NCBI GenBank assembly: GCA_031283155.1
Contig: JAITCI010000017.1
Location: 1 to 32,912, forward strand
Direction of reading: 5' to 3'
DNA: 32,912 nucleotides
From: Spirochaetota bacterium
GTDB taxonomy: Bacteria; Spirochaetota; JAGLSM01; JAKPMW01
Of the stretch, positions 1-9,083 are shown in pieces. How positions within the stretch are numbered: position 1 is the first letter of the stretch; each line of letters begins with the position of its first letter. Made by a program: the position numbers and the translations under genes. The notes beneath the pieces are model-generated. The model saw only the letters and a program-made list of their open reading frames with translations, was not told where the DNA came from and did no database searches.

Positions 1-2622
1 GATACATGGACGGATGGAAATCTTGCCGCAGGCGGCGTGCAATGGTTTCGGTTTACGGCGACGGCAACGGCGCAATATATCCACTTTAAGCCCGGAGCCT
101 TGAACTTCGTGTATATACAGATACTTACCGGTGGCGGTATTGCGGCAGGAAATCAGGCAAGCCTGAACAGCAGTACCATGAACACCTCGCAATCGCTCAC
201 TATTGGGCAGGAGTATTATATCCGCGTGTGGACGTATAGCGGCGGTGCAGGCACATATCAGATAGCGTTTAATGCGCGGGCAGTGCAGCCCGGCGAAGTC
301 TTTCCGCCAGCAAGCGTAACAGCGCTTTCTGCCGATATCTGGGCTAACGGGAATCTTACCGCAGGCGGAGTCCAATGGTTCCGGTTTACGGCGACGGCGG
401 CGACGCAATATATCCACTTTAAGCCGGGTACGTTAACCGAAGTATATACGCAAGTGTATGCCAACGACGGCACGGCTGTAGGCAGCACGGCGCAGCTATA
501 CAATAGCAGTTTGTACACCTCGCGAACGCTGACGGTTGGGCAGGAATATTATATCCGTGTATGGCCGTATAGCGGTTCAGGGCAGTTTCAGATAGGGTTG
601 AATGCCTGGGCGGCAGTATCCCCCGGCGAAGCTTTCCCTCCCGCCGACGCAATGGTACTCACCGCCAATGTCTGGGCGGATGGGTATCTTGCCGCAGGCG
701 GTGTGCAATGGTTTAAGTTTACGGCGACGGCGGCGACGCAATATATCCACGTTACTCTTCTCACGTTGTCCAGTCTGTATATCCAGGTGTACGCCGGCAA
801 CGGTTCTATGGCAGGAAGTCAGGCACATCTGAGCAGCAATACCCTGAATGTCTCGCGAACACTGACGATTGGGCAGGAGTATTATATCCGTGTATGGCCG
901 TATAGCGGTTCAGGGCAGTTTCGGATAGGGCTGAATGCATGGGCAGGAGCCATTGGCGAGGTTTTTCCGCCCGCAACTTTTATTCCGCTCTCCCCCGGCG
1001 TCTGGGCGGATGTGTATCTTGCTGTAGGCGGCGCGCAATGGTTTAAGTTTACGGCGACGGCGGCGGCACAGTATATCAGCTTTAAGCCCGGCACCTTAAC
1101 CGGAGTAAATTGGCAAGTGTATATCAGCAGCGGCAATACAGTAGCAGAAAGCGCGCTCGGCGAGTATATGCTTACCCATGGGCAAGAGTATTATATCCGT
1201 GTGGAACCGTCTGGCGGCGGTTCGGGTACGTACCAGATAGCCTTCAGCGACTCCCGGCTGCTACAGCCCGGCGAAGTTTTTCCGCCTGCGGCTGTGAGTT
1301 CGCTCACCGCTAATACCTGGGAGAATGGGAATATTGCTACAGGCGGGGAGCAGTGGTTCCGGTTTACGGCGACGGCAGTAACGCAATATATTCACTTTAA
1401 GCCCGGTACATTAGGGGGCGTGTATGTGCAAGTCTATACCAGCAGCGGTTTTTCCACCGGAAGGCAATCAAATCTGTACAGCAGCGGCGCTCGGTACACG
1501 GTGGAAACGCTGGCGATTGGGCAGGAGCATTATGTCCGTGTGTGGCCGTATGCCAGCAACGGTTCAGGCGCGTACCAGATAGGGTTTACCGCCTCTGTAC
1601 TACTGCCGGACGAAGCATTCCCGCCAGCAAGCGCAACAGTGCTTTCCGTCGGCATCTGGGAGAATGGAAATATTGCCGCAGGCGGTGTGCAATGGTTTAA
1701 GTTTACGGCGACGGCGGCGACACAGTATGTCCACTTTAAACCGGGTACGTTAACCGCAGTATACACGCAAGTGTATACCAGCAACGGCAATGATGCAGAA
1801 AGCGCGCTCGGCGCGTACATGGTTACCGTTGGGCAGGAGTATTATATTCGTGTATGGTGGTCTAGCGGTTCAGGCGCGTACCAGATAGGGTTTACCGCCT
1901 CTGCGTTGCTGCCGGACGAAGCATTCCCGCCAGCAAGCGCAACAGCACTTTCCGCCGGTATCTGGGAGAATGGGAATATTGCCGCAGGCGGTGTGCAATG
2001 GTTTAAGTTTACGGCGACGGCGGCGACGCAGTATACCCATCTGCAACGCGGAACTCCTGTACGAAGCGCTCGTATACATATGTTTGCCAGTGATGGCACT
2101 GAGGCAAGAAACCAGAACGACAATTTTTACAGCTGGATCACGGCACACACGCTGACGGTTGGGCAGGAATACCATATCCGTGTGTCATCGCCGAACGGTT
2201 CGGGTGCGTATCAGGTAGCGTTTAACGACCGGGCAGTGCCGCCCGGCGAAGTCTTCCCTCCGGTAAATCCAGCAATACTCAGCGCCAACGTCTGGGAGGT
2301 TGGGTATCTTGTCCACGTTTGGACGGCTGGAATCTCTGCCGCAGGCGGAGTCCAGTGGTTCCGGTTTACGGCGACGGCGGCGACGCAATATATCCACTTC
2401 AAGCCCGGTGCGACATTAACTTCCATTTATGCGTATGTGCTTGCCGCCGACGGCACTGCGGCAGGAAGCGAGGTAATTCTTTGGAGCGGCGGTCTGTATT
2501 CTGCACAGACTCTCATCATTGGGCAGGAGTATTATGTCCGCGTGTGGCCGTGGACTTATGATCCCAGCGGTTCGGGTTACTTTCAAATGGCGTTCAATAC
2601 TTCCGCCTTGCCGCCTCCGTGA
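1..2622 (+). CDS. Secreted/surface protein with eight tandem PPC-like beta-sandwich repeats, 5' partial
   Basis: The reading frame is open from base 1, and the first visible codons already match the repeat consensus, so the true start lies outside the window. About 870 residues are visible. They form eight units of roughly 102-119 aa, each with a QWF-(R/K)-FTATA block, a Q-Y-(I/V/T)-H-type strand, a VGQEYYIRVW block and a G-x-YQIAF strand, joined by a GEVFPPA-type linker. The pattern resembles the bacterial pre-peptidase C-terminal (PPC) beta-sandwich found in secreted proteins and adhesins. No C-terminal membrane anchor, sorting motif or catalytic domain is visible before the stop. Units 6 and 7 are nearly identical at DNA level, a sign of recent duplication or gene conversion. 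The gene ends 9 bases before the convergent gatB. A surface or adhesion role is inferred; no enzyme activity can be assigned. Confidence 0.8.
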   Translation, partial: DTWTDGNLAAGGVQWFRFTATATAQYIHFKPGALNFVYIQILTGGGIAAGNQASLNSSTMNTSQSLTIGQEYYIRVWTYSGGAGTYQIAFNARAVQPGEVFPPASVTALSADIWANGNLTAGGVQWFRFTATAATQYIHFKPGTLTEVYTQVYANDGTAVGSTAQLYNSSLYTSRTLTVGQEYYIRVWPYSGSGQFQIGLNAWAAVSPGEAFPPADAMVLTANVWADGYLAAGGVQWFKFTATAATQYIHVTLLTLSSLYIQVYAGNGSMAGSQAHLSSNTLNVSRTLTIGQEYYIRVWPYSGSGQFRIGLNAWAGAIGEVFPPATFIPLSPGVWADVYLAVGGAQWFKFTATAAAQYISFKPGTLTGVNWQVYISSGNTVAESALGEYMLTHGQEYYIRVEPSGGGSGTYQIAFSDSRLLQPGEVFPPAAVSSLTANTWENGNIATGGEQWFRFTATAVTQYIHFKPGTLGGVYVQVYTSSGFSTGRQSNLYSSGARYTVETLAIGQEHYVRVWPYASNGSGAYQIGFTASVLLPDEAFPPASATVLSVGIWENGNIAAGGVQWFKFTATAATQYVHFKPGTLTAVYTQVYTSNGNDAESALGAYMVTVGQEYYIRVWWSSGSGAYQIGFTASALLPDEAFPPASATALSAGIWENGNIAAGGVQWFKFTATAATQYTHLQRGTPVRSARIHMFASDGTEARNQNDNFYSWITAHTLTVGQEYHIRVSSPNGSGAYQVAFNDRAVPPGEVFPPVNPAILSANVWEVGYLVHVWTAGISAAGGVQWFRFTATAATQYIHFKPGATLTSIYAYVLAADGTAAGSEVILWSGGLYSAQTLIIGQEYYVRVWPWTYDPSGSGYFQMAFNTSALPPP
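25..2600 (+). repeat. Tandem intragenic repeat, eight units of 306-357 bp
   Basis: The QWF block recurs at bases 40, 373, 706, 1036, 1351, 1690, 1996 and 2353, giving periods of 333, 333, 330, 315, 339, 306 and 357 bases, all multiples of three. The segment GTTTACGGCGACGG is almost invariant. The stretches 1609-1730 and 1915-2040 differ at only a few positions. Confidence 0.9.
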
Positions 2623-2631
2623 AGGGTGCTC

Positions 2632-4122
2632 TTATTTTGCCGCTTCTCGGAGCAATTCCTCAAGCTGACTGTTCACGATTTTGGGATCCGCCTTGCCGCC
2701 GGTGGCCGCGAGTACCTTGCCGACGAGATAGGCTGTGAGGGCGCTGCGGCGCTTGTCGGTGGTTGCGCTTGCCTGAATCTCCGTCACGGCTGCCGCTTCC
2801 GTCTGCATCACGGTACGCGCGGCGCAGGCGATCTGCGCCGGGTCGGAAAGAAGCTGCCAGCCGCGCTCTTCGACGATCACGGCCGGGTCTTTGTCCTCTG
2901 CGGCGACGGCGTCGAGTACCTGCTTCGCGGTTTTGCCGGAGATCTTTCCGGCGGCGGTCATAACGGCAAGACTCGCCATCCGCGCGGGATGCAGGCGGAA
3001 TGCGCCGATATCGCTTATATCCATGCCCTCTTTGCCGAGGATGCGCTTCACGTCCTGGAGGAGCCAGTTCGCGATTTTTATACCTGCGTCGTTCTTCGCA
3101 AGCCCTGCGGCTTCCGCTTGGGAAACCGCCGTCTCAAAATAATCGGCAAGGGATTTTTCTTCGCAGATAAGCCCGGCCTGTTCTTCGCCAAGACCGTAAG
3201 CGCTGATGATGCGCCGGATGCGCGGGAGGGGCAGTTCCACCATGGCGCTATCGACGGATTGGAGAAAGGCCGCGTCTGGCGCGAAGATCGGCAAATCCGG
3301 CTCGGGAAAATAGCGGTAATCCTGGGCGTTCTCCTTGCGGCGCATCGGCAGGGTTTCGTTCCGGGCTTCGTTCCAGAGGCGCGTCTCCTGGATGATCGGT
3401 TTGCCCGCGTCCATGAGATCGCCCTGCCGCGAAATCTCGTAGGCGAGCCCCAGGCGCACGAAGCGTGAAGAATTGAGGTTTTTGATCTCCACCTTTTTGC
3501 CGAGACCCTCGCCGGGCAGGTTGATCGACACATTGGCGTCAGCGCGCAGGCTGCCCTCTTCCATATTGCCGTCGCAAACGCCCAGATACCGAACCATGCG
3601 CCGGAACTGCTGGATGAAGAGTTCCGCTTCCTCGCCTGTTTCCATGTCGGGCTCGGTGACAACCTCAAGCAGCGATACCCCGGCGCGGTTGTAGTCGAGG
3701 CGCGAGACCGCTCCAGCGTGGATCATCTTGCCCGCGTCCTCTTCGAGATGGCACTCCCTGATCCGCACCCGCTTGCTGATAATCGCGCTGCCGATTTTTC
3801 CCTCGATATCCACATAGCCCTGCTGCCCGAGCGGCGAGGCGAATTGCGAAATCTGGTAGTTCTTGGTCATGTCGGGGTAAAAATATTGCTTGCGCTCAAA
3901 CCATGTCTTTTCGGGAATATGGCAAGAAAGCGCGCGCGCGACCATCATGCCCATCCGCATTGCCTCGATATTGAGGCTCGGGAGAACGCCCGGGTACCCC
4001 ATGCAGACCGGGCAGATATTGGTGTTGGGCGTATCGCCGAATGCCGAGCGGCATCCGCAAAATACCTTGGTTTGGGTGCGGAGGTGGATATGCACCTCAA
4101 GCCCTATAAAGGTTTGGTACAT
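2632..4122 (-). CDS. gatB: Asp-tRNA(Asn)/Glu-tRNA(Gln) amidotransferase subunit B
   Basis: GatB is the tRNA-binding and kinase subunit of GatCAB, which converts misacylated Glu-tRNA(Gln) and/or Asp-tRNA(Asn) to Gln-tRNA or Asn-tRNA in the cytoplasm. The 496-aa product is of usual family length. It opens with the family signature GLEVHIHL, followed by C22-x-C24 and C37-x2-C40 (CPVCMGYPG), and has the LLEVVTEPD motif near residue 150. The last ~150 residues look like the helical and YqeY-like tail. The start codon lies inside the end of gatA (19-base overlap), so translation is probably coupled. It is the last gene of the gatC-gatA-gatB operon and converges on the repeat protein gene with a 9-base gap. 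The set suggests the organism relies on transamidation for at least one of these aminoacyl-tRNAs. Confidence 0.97.
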   Translation of the reverse strand: MYQTFIGLEVHIHLRTQTKVFCGCRSAFGDTPNTNICPVCMGYPGVLPSLNIEAMRMGMMVARALSCHIPEKTWFERKQYFYPDMTKNYQISQFASPLGQQGYVDIEGKIGSAIISKRVRIRECHLEEDAGKMIHAGAVSRLDYNRAGVSLLEVVTEPDMETGEEAELFIQQFRRMVRYLGVCDGNMEEGSLRADANVSINLPGEGLGKKVEIKNLNSSRFVRLGLAYEISRQGDLMDAGKPIIQETRLWNEARNETLPMRRKENAQDYRYFPEPDLPIFAPDAAFLQSVDSAMVELPLPRIRRIISAYGLGEEQAGLICEEKSLADYFETAVSQAEAAGLAKNDAGIKIANWLLQDVKRILGKEGMDISDIGAFRLHPARMASLAVMTAAGKISGKTAKQVLDAVAAEDKDPAVIVEERGWQLLSDPAQIACAARTVMQTEAAAVTEIQASATTDKRRSALTAYLVGKVLAATGGKADPKIVNSQLEELLREAAK

Positions 4123-5618
4123 ACCTGCCTCCAGAATGCCTGAAACCCCTCGGGATGCGGGAAGGGGAAGGCTTGCTCGTAGCCTTCGGCGATGTCGAGC
4201 AGGGTCCCCTCGGCCCAGGCGCGCCCCATAAGCTGTACCCCAACGGGCAGTCCGCCCTCGACCGAAGCCGGGAAGGCGAGCGCCGGGAGTCCTGCGAGAT
4301 TCGCGCAGCAGGTGTAGAGGTCGGCGGCTTTTTGCGCAAAGGCGGAAAGCGATGACGGTCCCCGCCCGAATGCCCGCGAAGGGAAAACCGGCATCAGGAG
4401 CGCATCGAACTTTGCGGTGTCCGTATAGCCGCTGTCGCCGAGCAGGGACTCAAAATCGCGCCGGAGTGCTGCGCGTATCCGCTGCGCCCGCAGGTAGTAG
4501 CGATCCTGAAAACCGGAGCGCAGCACAAAGGTGCCGAGCAGGATGCGTAATTTTACCTCCGCCCCGAACCCGGCGTCCCGCGCCTTATCGATCAGCTCCT
4601 CGGGATTTTTGGCCCAGTCGGGGCGCGCCCCATAGCGGATGCTGTCAAAGCGGGCAAGGTTCGCGCTGGCCTCGGCTGTCGCGATGGTATAGTATGCCGG
4701 AACGCCGTATTTCAGGCTCGGGATTTCAACCGGGGCGAGGGTATGGCCAAGCCCGGCAAGCCGCTCCTGGGCAAGCTCAAAGCCCCGGCGAACTTCATCT
4801 TCTAATATTGAGGCCTGAACCGCTATTTCCAATGCTTCGCTTCCGGTCGCGTCTGCGGCGAGCGCGCGCGCGATAGCCTCCGGCGAGAGTACCCCGATTT
4901 TTTTGGCTCTGCCTGTTTCAGCATGATAGAGCGCGGGCGCGGCCTCCGGCGTTTCGTGGCTCGTTTCGTCCTGCGGATCCCTGCCCCGGATGCACGCAAA
5001 CACCGCGCGGCAGCGCTCTGTGGTATCGGCGAGGATTCCGGCGGACTCGAGGCTTGAGGCGTAGGCCACCAGACCTAAGCGCGAAACCGCGCCGTAGGTG
5101 GGTTTCAGTCCCACTACGCCGCAAAACGCGGCGGGCTGGCGCACCGAACCGCCTGTATCGGTACCGAGCGCGTAGGGAACGATCCCCGCCGCCACCGCCG
5201 CCGCCGATCCGCCCGAGGATCCGCCCGCGACGCGATCAATCCCCCAGGGGTTATTGGTTTTTTTCAAAGCGGAATTATCTGTGGAAGAGCCCATCCCGAA
5301 TTCGTCGAGATTGGTTTTGCCCAGCACGAACCCGCCTGCCGCTTCCAGCGCGCGCACAACAGCCGCGCTGTAGGGTGAGCGAAAATGCTCCAGCAACTTG
5401 GAGCCGCAGGTGAGCGGCAAATCGCGCACCGCGATATTGTCCTTGACCGCGAAGGGCAGACCCGCTATTTGTGTACGCGCCTCTTCGGGTATATTTCCGG
5501 CGGCGGTTACAGGAGCCGGAAGAAGTTCCTCGCCGATCCGCCATTCGATAAACGCCTGAATTTTCTCTTCCCATGCCTGCGCGTATTGAACGAAATCTTT
5601 ATCTGGATTATAACCCAT
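4104..5618 (-). CDS. gatA: Asp-tRNA(Asn)/Glu-tRNA(Gln) amidotransferase subunit A
   Basis: GatA is the glutaminase subunit of GatCAB and belongs to the amidase-signature family. The Ser-cisSer-Lys triad is visible: Lys in AVKDNIAV (residue 59), Ser in GGSSGGS (134) and the nucleophile Ser in DTGGSVRQP (158). The 75- and 24-residue spacings match characterised GatA proteins. The product is 504 aa from ATG 5618, 13 bases after the gatC stop. An upstream ATG at 5642 would add eight residues (MCCNGWAA) and overlap gatC. Neither start has a strong Shine-Dalgarno, so the choice is uncertain. It is the middle gene of gatC-gatA-gatB and its 3' end overlaps gatB. Confidence 0.96.
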   Translation of the reverse strand: MGYNPDKDFVQYAQAWEEKIQAFIEWRIGEELLPAPVTAAGNIPEEARTQIAGLPFAVKDNIAVRDLPLTCGSKLLEHFRSPYSAAVVRALEAAGGFVLGKTNLDEFGMGSSTDNSALKKTNNPWGIDRVAGGSSGGSAAAVAAGIVPYALGTDTGGSVRQPAAFCGVVGLKPTYGAVSRLGLVAYASSLESAGILADTTERCRAVFACIRGRDPQDETSHETPEAAPALYHAETGRAKKIGVLSPEAIARALAADATGSEALEIAVQASILEDEVRRGFELAQERLAGLGHTLAPVEIPSLKYGVPAYYTIATAEASANLARFDSIRYGARPDWAKNPEELIDKARDAGFGAEVKLRILLGTFVLRSGFQDRYYLRAQRIRAALRRDFESLLGDSGYTDTAKFDALLMPVFPSRAFGRGPSSLSAFAQKAADLYTCCANLAGLPALAFPASVEGGLPVGVQLMGRAWAEGTLLDIAEGYEQAFPFPHPEGFQAFWRQVCTKPL

Positions 5619-5631
5619 AGCCGCCCATCCG

Positions 5632-5931
5632 TTACAGCACATTGGGGATCGTTATAAACCGCTCGTCCCGCTCACCGGCTTTTGTCAGCATATCTTCAGA
5701 CAGATCCTCTCTCGCGGGCGGCGCCGCGTCTGGGCGGAAATAACCGGCGTTCACGACCCGGGAAGAGGCGGCCATCCCGCCGTCCGCATCCCCGCTTTGC
5801 GCATCCGCCGCCTGCATGACCGCAAAAAACGAGAGCATCTCCTCAAAGGCGGGGAAGGCTTCCCGCAATTCCTGTTCGCTCATGAGCAAATGCGCCAGGG
5901 CGGCGGTTTCCTGTAAATCGCGAATTTCCAT
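5632..5931 (-). CDS. gatC: Asp-tRNA(Asn)/Glu-tRNA(Gln) amidotransferase subunit C
   Basis: GatC is the small belt subunit that wraps around the GatA-GatB interface. From the ATG at 5931 the protein is 99 aa (MEIRDLQETAALAHL...), the normal GatC size. It has the typical N-terminal helix pair, with LAHL and the S-E-Q-E-L segment, and a C-terminal R-x-D-x2-(S/T)-x4-L-x-K-A-type tail (REDLSEDMLTKAGER). A longer in-frame extension to 6027 has no family resemblance and was not used. It is the promoter-proximal gene of the operon; the 175-base gap to the divergent dsbD should hold promoters for both directions, but no consensus-quality site stood out. Confidence 0.9.
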   Translation of the reverse strand: MEIRDLQETAALAHLLMSEQELREAFPAFEEMLSFFAVMQAADAQSGDADGGMAASSRVVNAGYFRPDAAPPAREDLSEDMLTKAGERDERFITIPNVL

Positions 5932-6106
5932 ACCGCAATAATATGCTCTTGCTGGCGGCTTGTGTAGAGTTTTGTTTTTTCGGCCATATAGCGCGCGGCA
6001 ATATATTAAATGTATGGACGATGGCATTTTGTATATATTTTGATTATCGGTTTCAGATGGGCATTACATCCTGGTCTGGAAGCGTTTTTTGCAGGGAGAA
6101 ATATTC

Positions 6107-7861
6107 ATGGGACGAATACATATTTCGATACGCCGCATATTTTCTCTCCGGCGGGCGCTGTATCCGGCGATAATGCTTGCGTCCCTTTTTTCGCCGCTCT
6201 TGCTGTCCGCCGATGCGCCTGTTGTCCGCGCCATGTTTCAGGAGAACGAAACCGTCATTGAGGTGCGGCTGCCCGAGTCCTTCTACACATATATCGCTTC
6301 GCCCAATGCCATCGCGCTCCTTGTGGATATAGACGAGCAAAGCCGCGCGCTTTTCGGGGAACCCCGGTATCCGCAGGGAACGCAGAAAGGGGAGGAGCTG
6401 ATAGCGCGCGGAAATTTCGTTATATGTATTCCGTTTCTTCCCGGGGCGCAGCCCGGTCAGGCCGTCGGCGTTTCGCTCCGTCTGCGTATGCAGGTATGCG
6501 ACGAAGAGCAGGATCTCTGCTATCCGCCCGGATGGTATCGCGTTATGCTCGCGGAACCCGGGGTGTGGCGCGACGCCATAACGGAGGGATGGAATAACGG
6601 CTCTCCGCCCTCTTCAATGGAAGAGAGCATCACGAAGCGGCTCGCGCGCGCGGGCGATACTATTATACTCGCGCTCCTCCTCGCGTTTGCGGGCGGCATC
6701 CTCGCGAGCCTGACCCCCTGCGTCTATCCCGTTATTCCGGTCATCATTGGATTTTTCACGCAGGAAGATCCGCCCCACTCTGCTCTGCCGGGCGCGCAGG
6801 ATCGCGCGCTGGAATCCGGCTCGCGGGGACGATGGCGGCGCTTTTCGGGCGTACTGGTTTTCGTTTTGAGTATGGCGCTGGTATATACCGCCCTCGGTCT
6901 CACGGCGGGGCTGATCGGGGGCGCTTTTGCCTCGTTTATCTCCACGCCGCCTTTTTTTCTTGCCGCAGCGCTCCTGTTTTTATTTCTCGCGCTCTCCCTG
7001 CTGGACGTTTTTGAATTCCGGCTTCCCTTTGCGGTGCGGAATCCTTCGCACAGGAAACGCCTCCTGCGCGCTGCCGGGATGGGGCTCATCATCGGGCTGA
7101 TCGCTTTGCCCTGCGTTGGACCTGTGATTTTTTTCATCCTTACGGAAATTATGCAAAAGGGCGATATGCTCTCCGGCGCTTTTCTAATGCTCGCCTTTTC
7201 GCTCGGGATGGGCGTCCTCTTTTTTGCGCTCGCCCTGCTTGGAAAGCGCTTTTCCGATATGCTGCGAGCGGGCGGCTGGATGCTCTATGTGAAGATAGCG
7301 CTCGCGGGCTTTGTGTTTATGTCCGCCCTGAGTTTTTTGGAGCAGGGGCTGCGTCCGTTGGTATCCGATGGCTATATATATACCGCGAAGAGCCTCTTTC
7401 TTCTGTTTGCGCTTTGGCTCTCCTGGAAAAATTTCGTAAAGCTTTATGGCCGAAACACTCCCTTTGCGTTCGCGGCGGCAGGCGTACTCGTCGCGCTCTT
7501 TATAATATCCATCATGCCTCGCGCGGCGCTTGCCTGGGGGGACAACCTTGATCTGGCGCTTGAAGAGGCGCGATCAGGCGGGCGCAAAATTTTTGTGGAT
7601 ATAAGCGCCCCCTGGTGCGCGCTCTGCCGCGAGCTGGAGGAAGAGATCATGGCTAGCGGCACGCTCAGGAATTTTATTGAAACCCGATCCATTCCCCTCC
7701 GCCTCGATTACGATACAAACGAAGAGCGCCTCGCGCGGGATTATGACGTCCGTTCACTCCCGTGTGTGCTTGTCCTCGATGCGGATGGGCAGGTTATCTG
7801 GAGGCGGGGCGGGGGCGGCGTCAAAAGCCTCGCGGCCGAACTCAGTAACGTGTTGGAATAG
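6107..7861 (+). CDS. dsbD: Thiol:disulfide interchange protein DsbD, three-domain form
   Basis: DsbD passes electrons from cytoplasmic thioredoxin across the inner membrane to reduce periplasmic or extracytoplasmic thiols. All three modules are visible in 584 aa. After a signal peptide comes an alpha domain with the CysX6Cys-YPP site (CDEEQDLCYPP, about residue 134). A multi-span CcdA-like domain follows, with its two redox cysteines in TPCVYP and LPCVGP. The C-terminal gamma domain is thioredoxin-like with a WCALC site near residue 507. A good Shine-Dalgarno (AGGGAGA) lies 8 bases before ATG 6107, which favours it over an upstream TTG. The next gene starts 4 bases after the stop. No dedicated partner such as DsbC is seen nearby, so the downstream client is unknown. 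Confidence 0.93.
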   Translation: MGRIHISIRRIFSLRRALYPAIMLASLFSPLLLSADAPVVRAMFQENETVIEVRLPESFYTYIASPNAIALLVDIDEQSRALFGEPRYPQGTQKGEELIARGNFVICIPFLPGAQPGQAVGVSLRLRMQVCDEEQDLCYPPGWYRVMLAEPGVWRDAITEGWNNGSPPSSMEESITKRLARAGDTIILALLLAFAGGILASLTPCVYPVIPVIIGFFTQEDPPHSALPGAQDRALESGSRGRWRRFSGVLVFVLSMALVYTALGLTAGLIGGAFASFISTPPFFLAAALLFLFLALSLLDVFEFRLPFAVRNPSHRKRLLRAAGMGLIIGLIALPCVGPVIFFILTEIMQKGDMLSGAFLMLAFSLGMGVLFFALALLGKRFSDMLRAGGWMLYVKIALAGFVFMSALSFLEQGLRPLVSDGYIYTAKSLFLLFALWLSWKNFVKLYGRNTPFAFAAAGVLVALFIISIMPRAALAWGDNLDLALEEARSGGRKIFVDISAPWCALCRELEEEIMASGTLRNFIETRSIPLRLDYDTNEERLARDYDVRSLPCVLVLDADGQVIWRRGGGGVKSLAAELSNVLE

Positions 7862-7865
7862 CCAA

Positions 7866-8336
7866 ATGCCGCGCGAAACAATACACGCATTACGGGCCAT
7901 ATTTGAGAAGCATAAAAATGAAAGGGTATGCGTAATAGGGACAATGTGCTGCGGGAAGACGACTTTAATAAAGCAATTAACCCCATATAATTGCCTGGAT
8001 ATAGATGATGAATTGTGGCCTCAGATCCCGGAAGAAGAGATTGCGATTTTGAGTCAAACGCCGATCACAAAAGAAATAATCGACGCAATATATACATTAG
8101 TGTATGAAAAAATAACAGTAAAAGCCGGATTCCCCCTGTTTGGGTTCGCAATACTTGATTGTGAAGCGGTTGTGTATCTGGATATTTCCGAAAGGCTGCT
8201 TGAAGAGCATTACAAAAAAAGGGGAGACACAAGCCTTGTGGATGCTTTGTTCATAAAAAAATGCGTGGAAGAGGACCTGAACAGGCATACAGTGAAAAAC
8301 GCAAAGACGTTTTATTACCTGACCGTTACAGAATAG
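7866..8336 (+). CDS. Small P-loop NTPase/kinase-like protein
   Basis: The 156-aa protein carries a Walker A motif near its N-terminus (GTMCCGKTTL, about residues 25-34), then acidic LDIDDELW and VVYLDIS segments that could serve as Walker B or the nucleoside-binding strand. The fold expectation is a small P-loop kinase of the shikimate/adenylate kinase type or a short AAA-like ATPase, but the substrate cannot be assigned. It begins 4 bases after dsbD and is probably cotranscribed with it. Its base composition is AT-richer than dsbD, like the island that follows. The frame is open upstream inside dsbD, but ATG 7866 is the sensible start. Confidence 0.75.
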   Translation: MPRETIHALRAIFEKHKNERVCVIGTMCCGKTTLIKQLTPYNCLDIDDELWPQIPEEEIAILSQTPITKEIIDAIYTLVYEKITVKAGFPLFGFAILDCEAVVYLDISERLLEEHYKKRGDTSLVDALFIKKCVEEDLNRHTVKNAKTFYYLTVTE

Positions 8337-8714
8337 GCAAGGCAGGGGGAACGGGAAATTTCTATATGTATAATTACTCTTATTTATCGTAGAATAATCA
8401 GTATATGCTCCCCCTCGCTCCAGACCGAGCTGCGCTCGGTCTGGAGCGACCCCCTCTCATTTTCAAAACACTGTGTATTCCGGAGGCCTTCTGCTCCGCG
8501 CGGCAAAAAAGCCGCGCTGTAACAGGAGCCTCTTTTCGGTTTTTTCGTGCTTACAGGACGCTTACTCGCTACCCACTTATGCCCTGAAAAAGCACAGGAG
8601 GCAGTGAAATTCATGGGAAAAAGTACAAAGACAGCCGGGAATTATTTCCACAATTTTTGTGGACAAGAGCCACATGATGTGTTAATTTTCTGATCAGAAA
8701 AGGAGGTGAATGGT
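8337..8714. other. Palindrome-rich intergenic region at the left edge of the accessory island
   Basis: No convincing gene is present. The region holds the flanked hairpin element at 8391-8480, a second stem at 8498-8517 (GCGCGGC, six A, GCCGCGC) and an AT-rich leader with the Shine-Dalgarno of the XRE gene. Short frames crossing the palindrome have no family resemblance. Confidence 0.7.
8391..8480. repeat. Dispersed palindromic element, copy 1 (second copy at 32511)
   Basis: The flank GTATATGCTCCCCCTCGCT (8401-8419) is identical to 32521-32539, and the block after the hairpin (ACCCCC...TTTCAAAAC, 8449-8469) matches 32572-32591. Between the flanks is a perfect 15-bp stem (8416-8430 with 8434-8448) closed by the 3-base loop TGC. 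The stem is unrelated to that of the other copy. Confidence 0.85.
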
Positions 8715-9080
8715 ATGCTAACGGCATTCGGTATAGCCTTAAGGAAAATACGCCTGGATCGCGGCGAAATATTAAAAACTATGGCGGATACACTCGAAAT
8801 TTCGTCATCGTATCTGTCGGCGATAGAAACGGGTACGCGCAATATCCCGGACGATTTTATAAACAGACTCAGCGCTCTCTATCATTTAGACGCCGACAAG
8901 GTGCAAGAACTTAAAAACGCCCAACTCGAAAGCCAAAAGGAAGTTGTCGTAGGGCTGGAAGGCGCAACCCTTAAAAAACGCGATACGGCGCTGATATTTG
9001 CGCGCAGTTTCAGCGATATAGACGAGCAAACAGCGGAAAAGATTAAAAGGCTGCTCAAAAATTCGATAAAAGGGGAATGA
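8715..9080 (+). CDS. XRE-family helix-turn-helix transcriptional regulator
   Basis: The 121-aa protein has an N-terminal Cro/C1-type HTH: FGIALRKIRLDRG, then MADTLEISSSYLSAIETGTRNIP, where the recognition helix (SSYLSAIE) and the SxxExG-type turn are clear. A hydrophilic C-terminal helix region follows. A strong Shine-Dalgarno (AAGGAGG) lies 8 bases before ATG 8715; an in-frame GTG at 8706 lies inside it and is unlikely. The gene stops 3 bases before an ImmA/IrrE-type metalloprotease gene. In that arrangement the protease typically cleaves or inactivates the repressor after a stress signal, as in mobile elements and toxin-antitoxin-like modules. It probably represses its own island. Confidence 0.88.
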   Translation: MLTAFGIALRKIRLDRGEILKTMADTLEISSSYLSAIETGTRNIPDDFINRLSALYHLDADKVQELKNAQLESQKEVVVGLEGATLKKRDTALIFARSFSDIDEQTAEKIKRLLKNSIKGE

Positions 9081-9083
9081 AGA

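Noticed and set aside
2626-3468. 280-aa open frame on the plus strand
   Set aside because: It lies wholly antisense to gatB, a certain gene; GC-rich codon use opens opposite frames.
5932-6106. Promoters for gatC and dsbD in the divergent gap
   Set aside because: Several AT-rich hexamers exist, but none pair at 16-18 base spacing with acceptable -35 and -10 matches.
8384-8614. Short minus-strand frame across the palindrome upstream of the XRE gene
   Set aside because: No ribosome site or homology, and it spans a repeat element.
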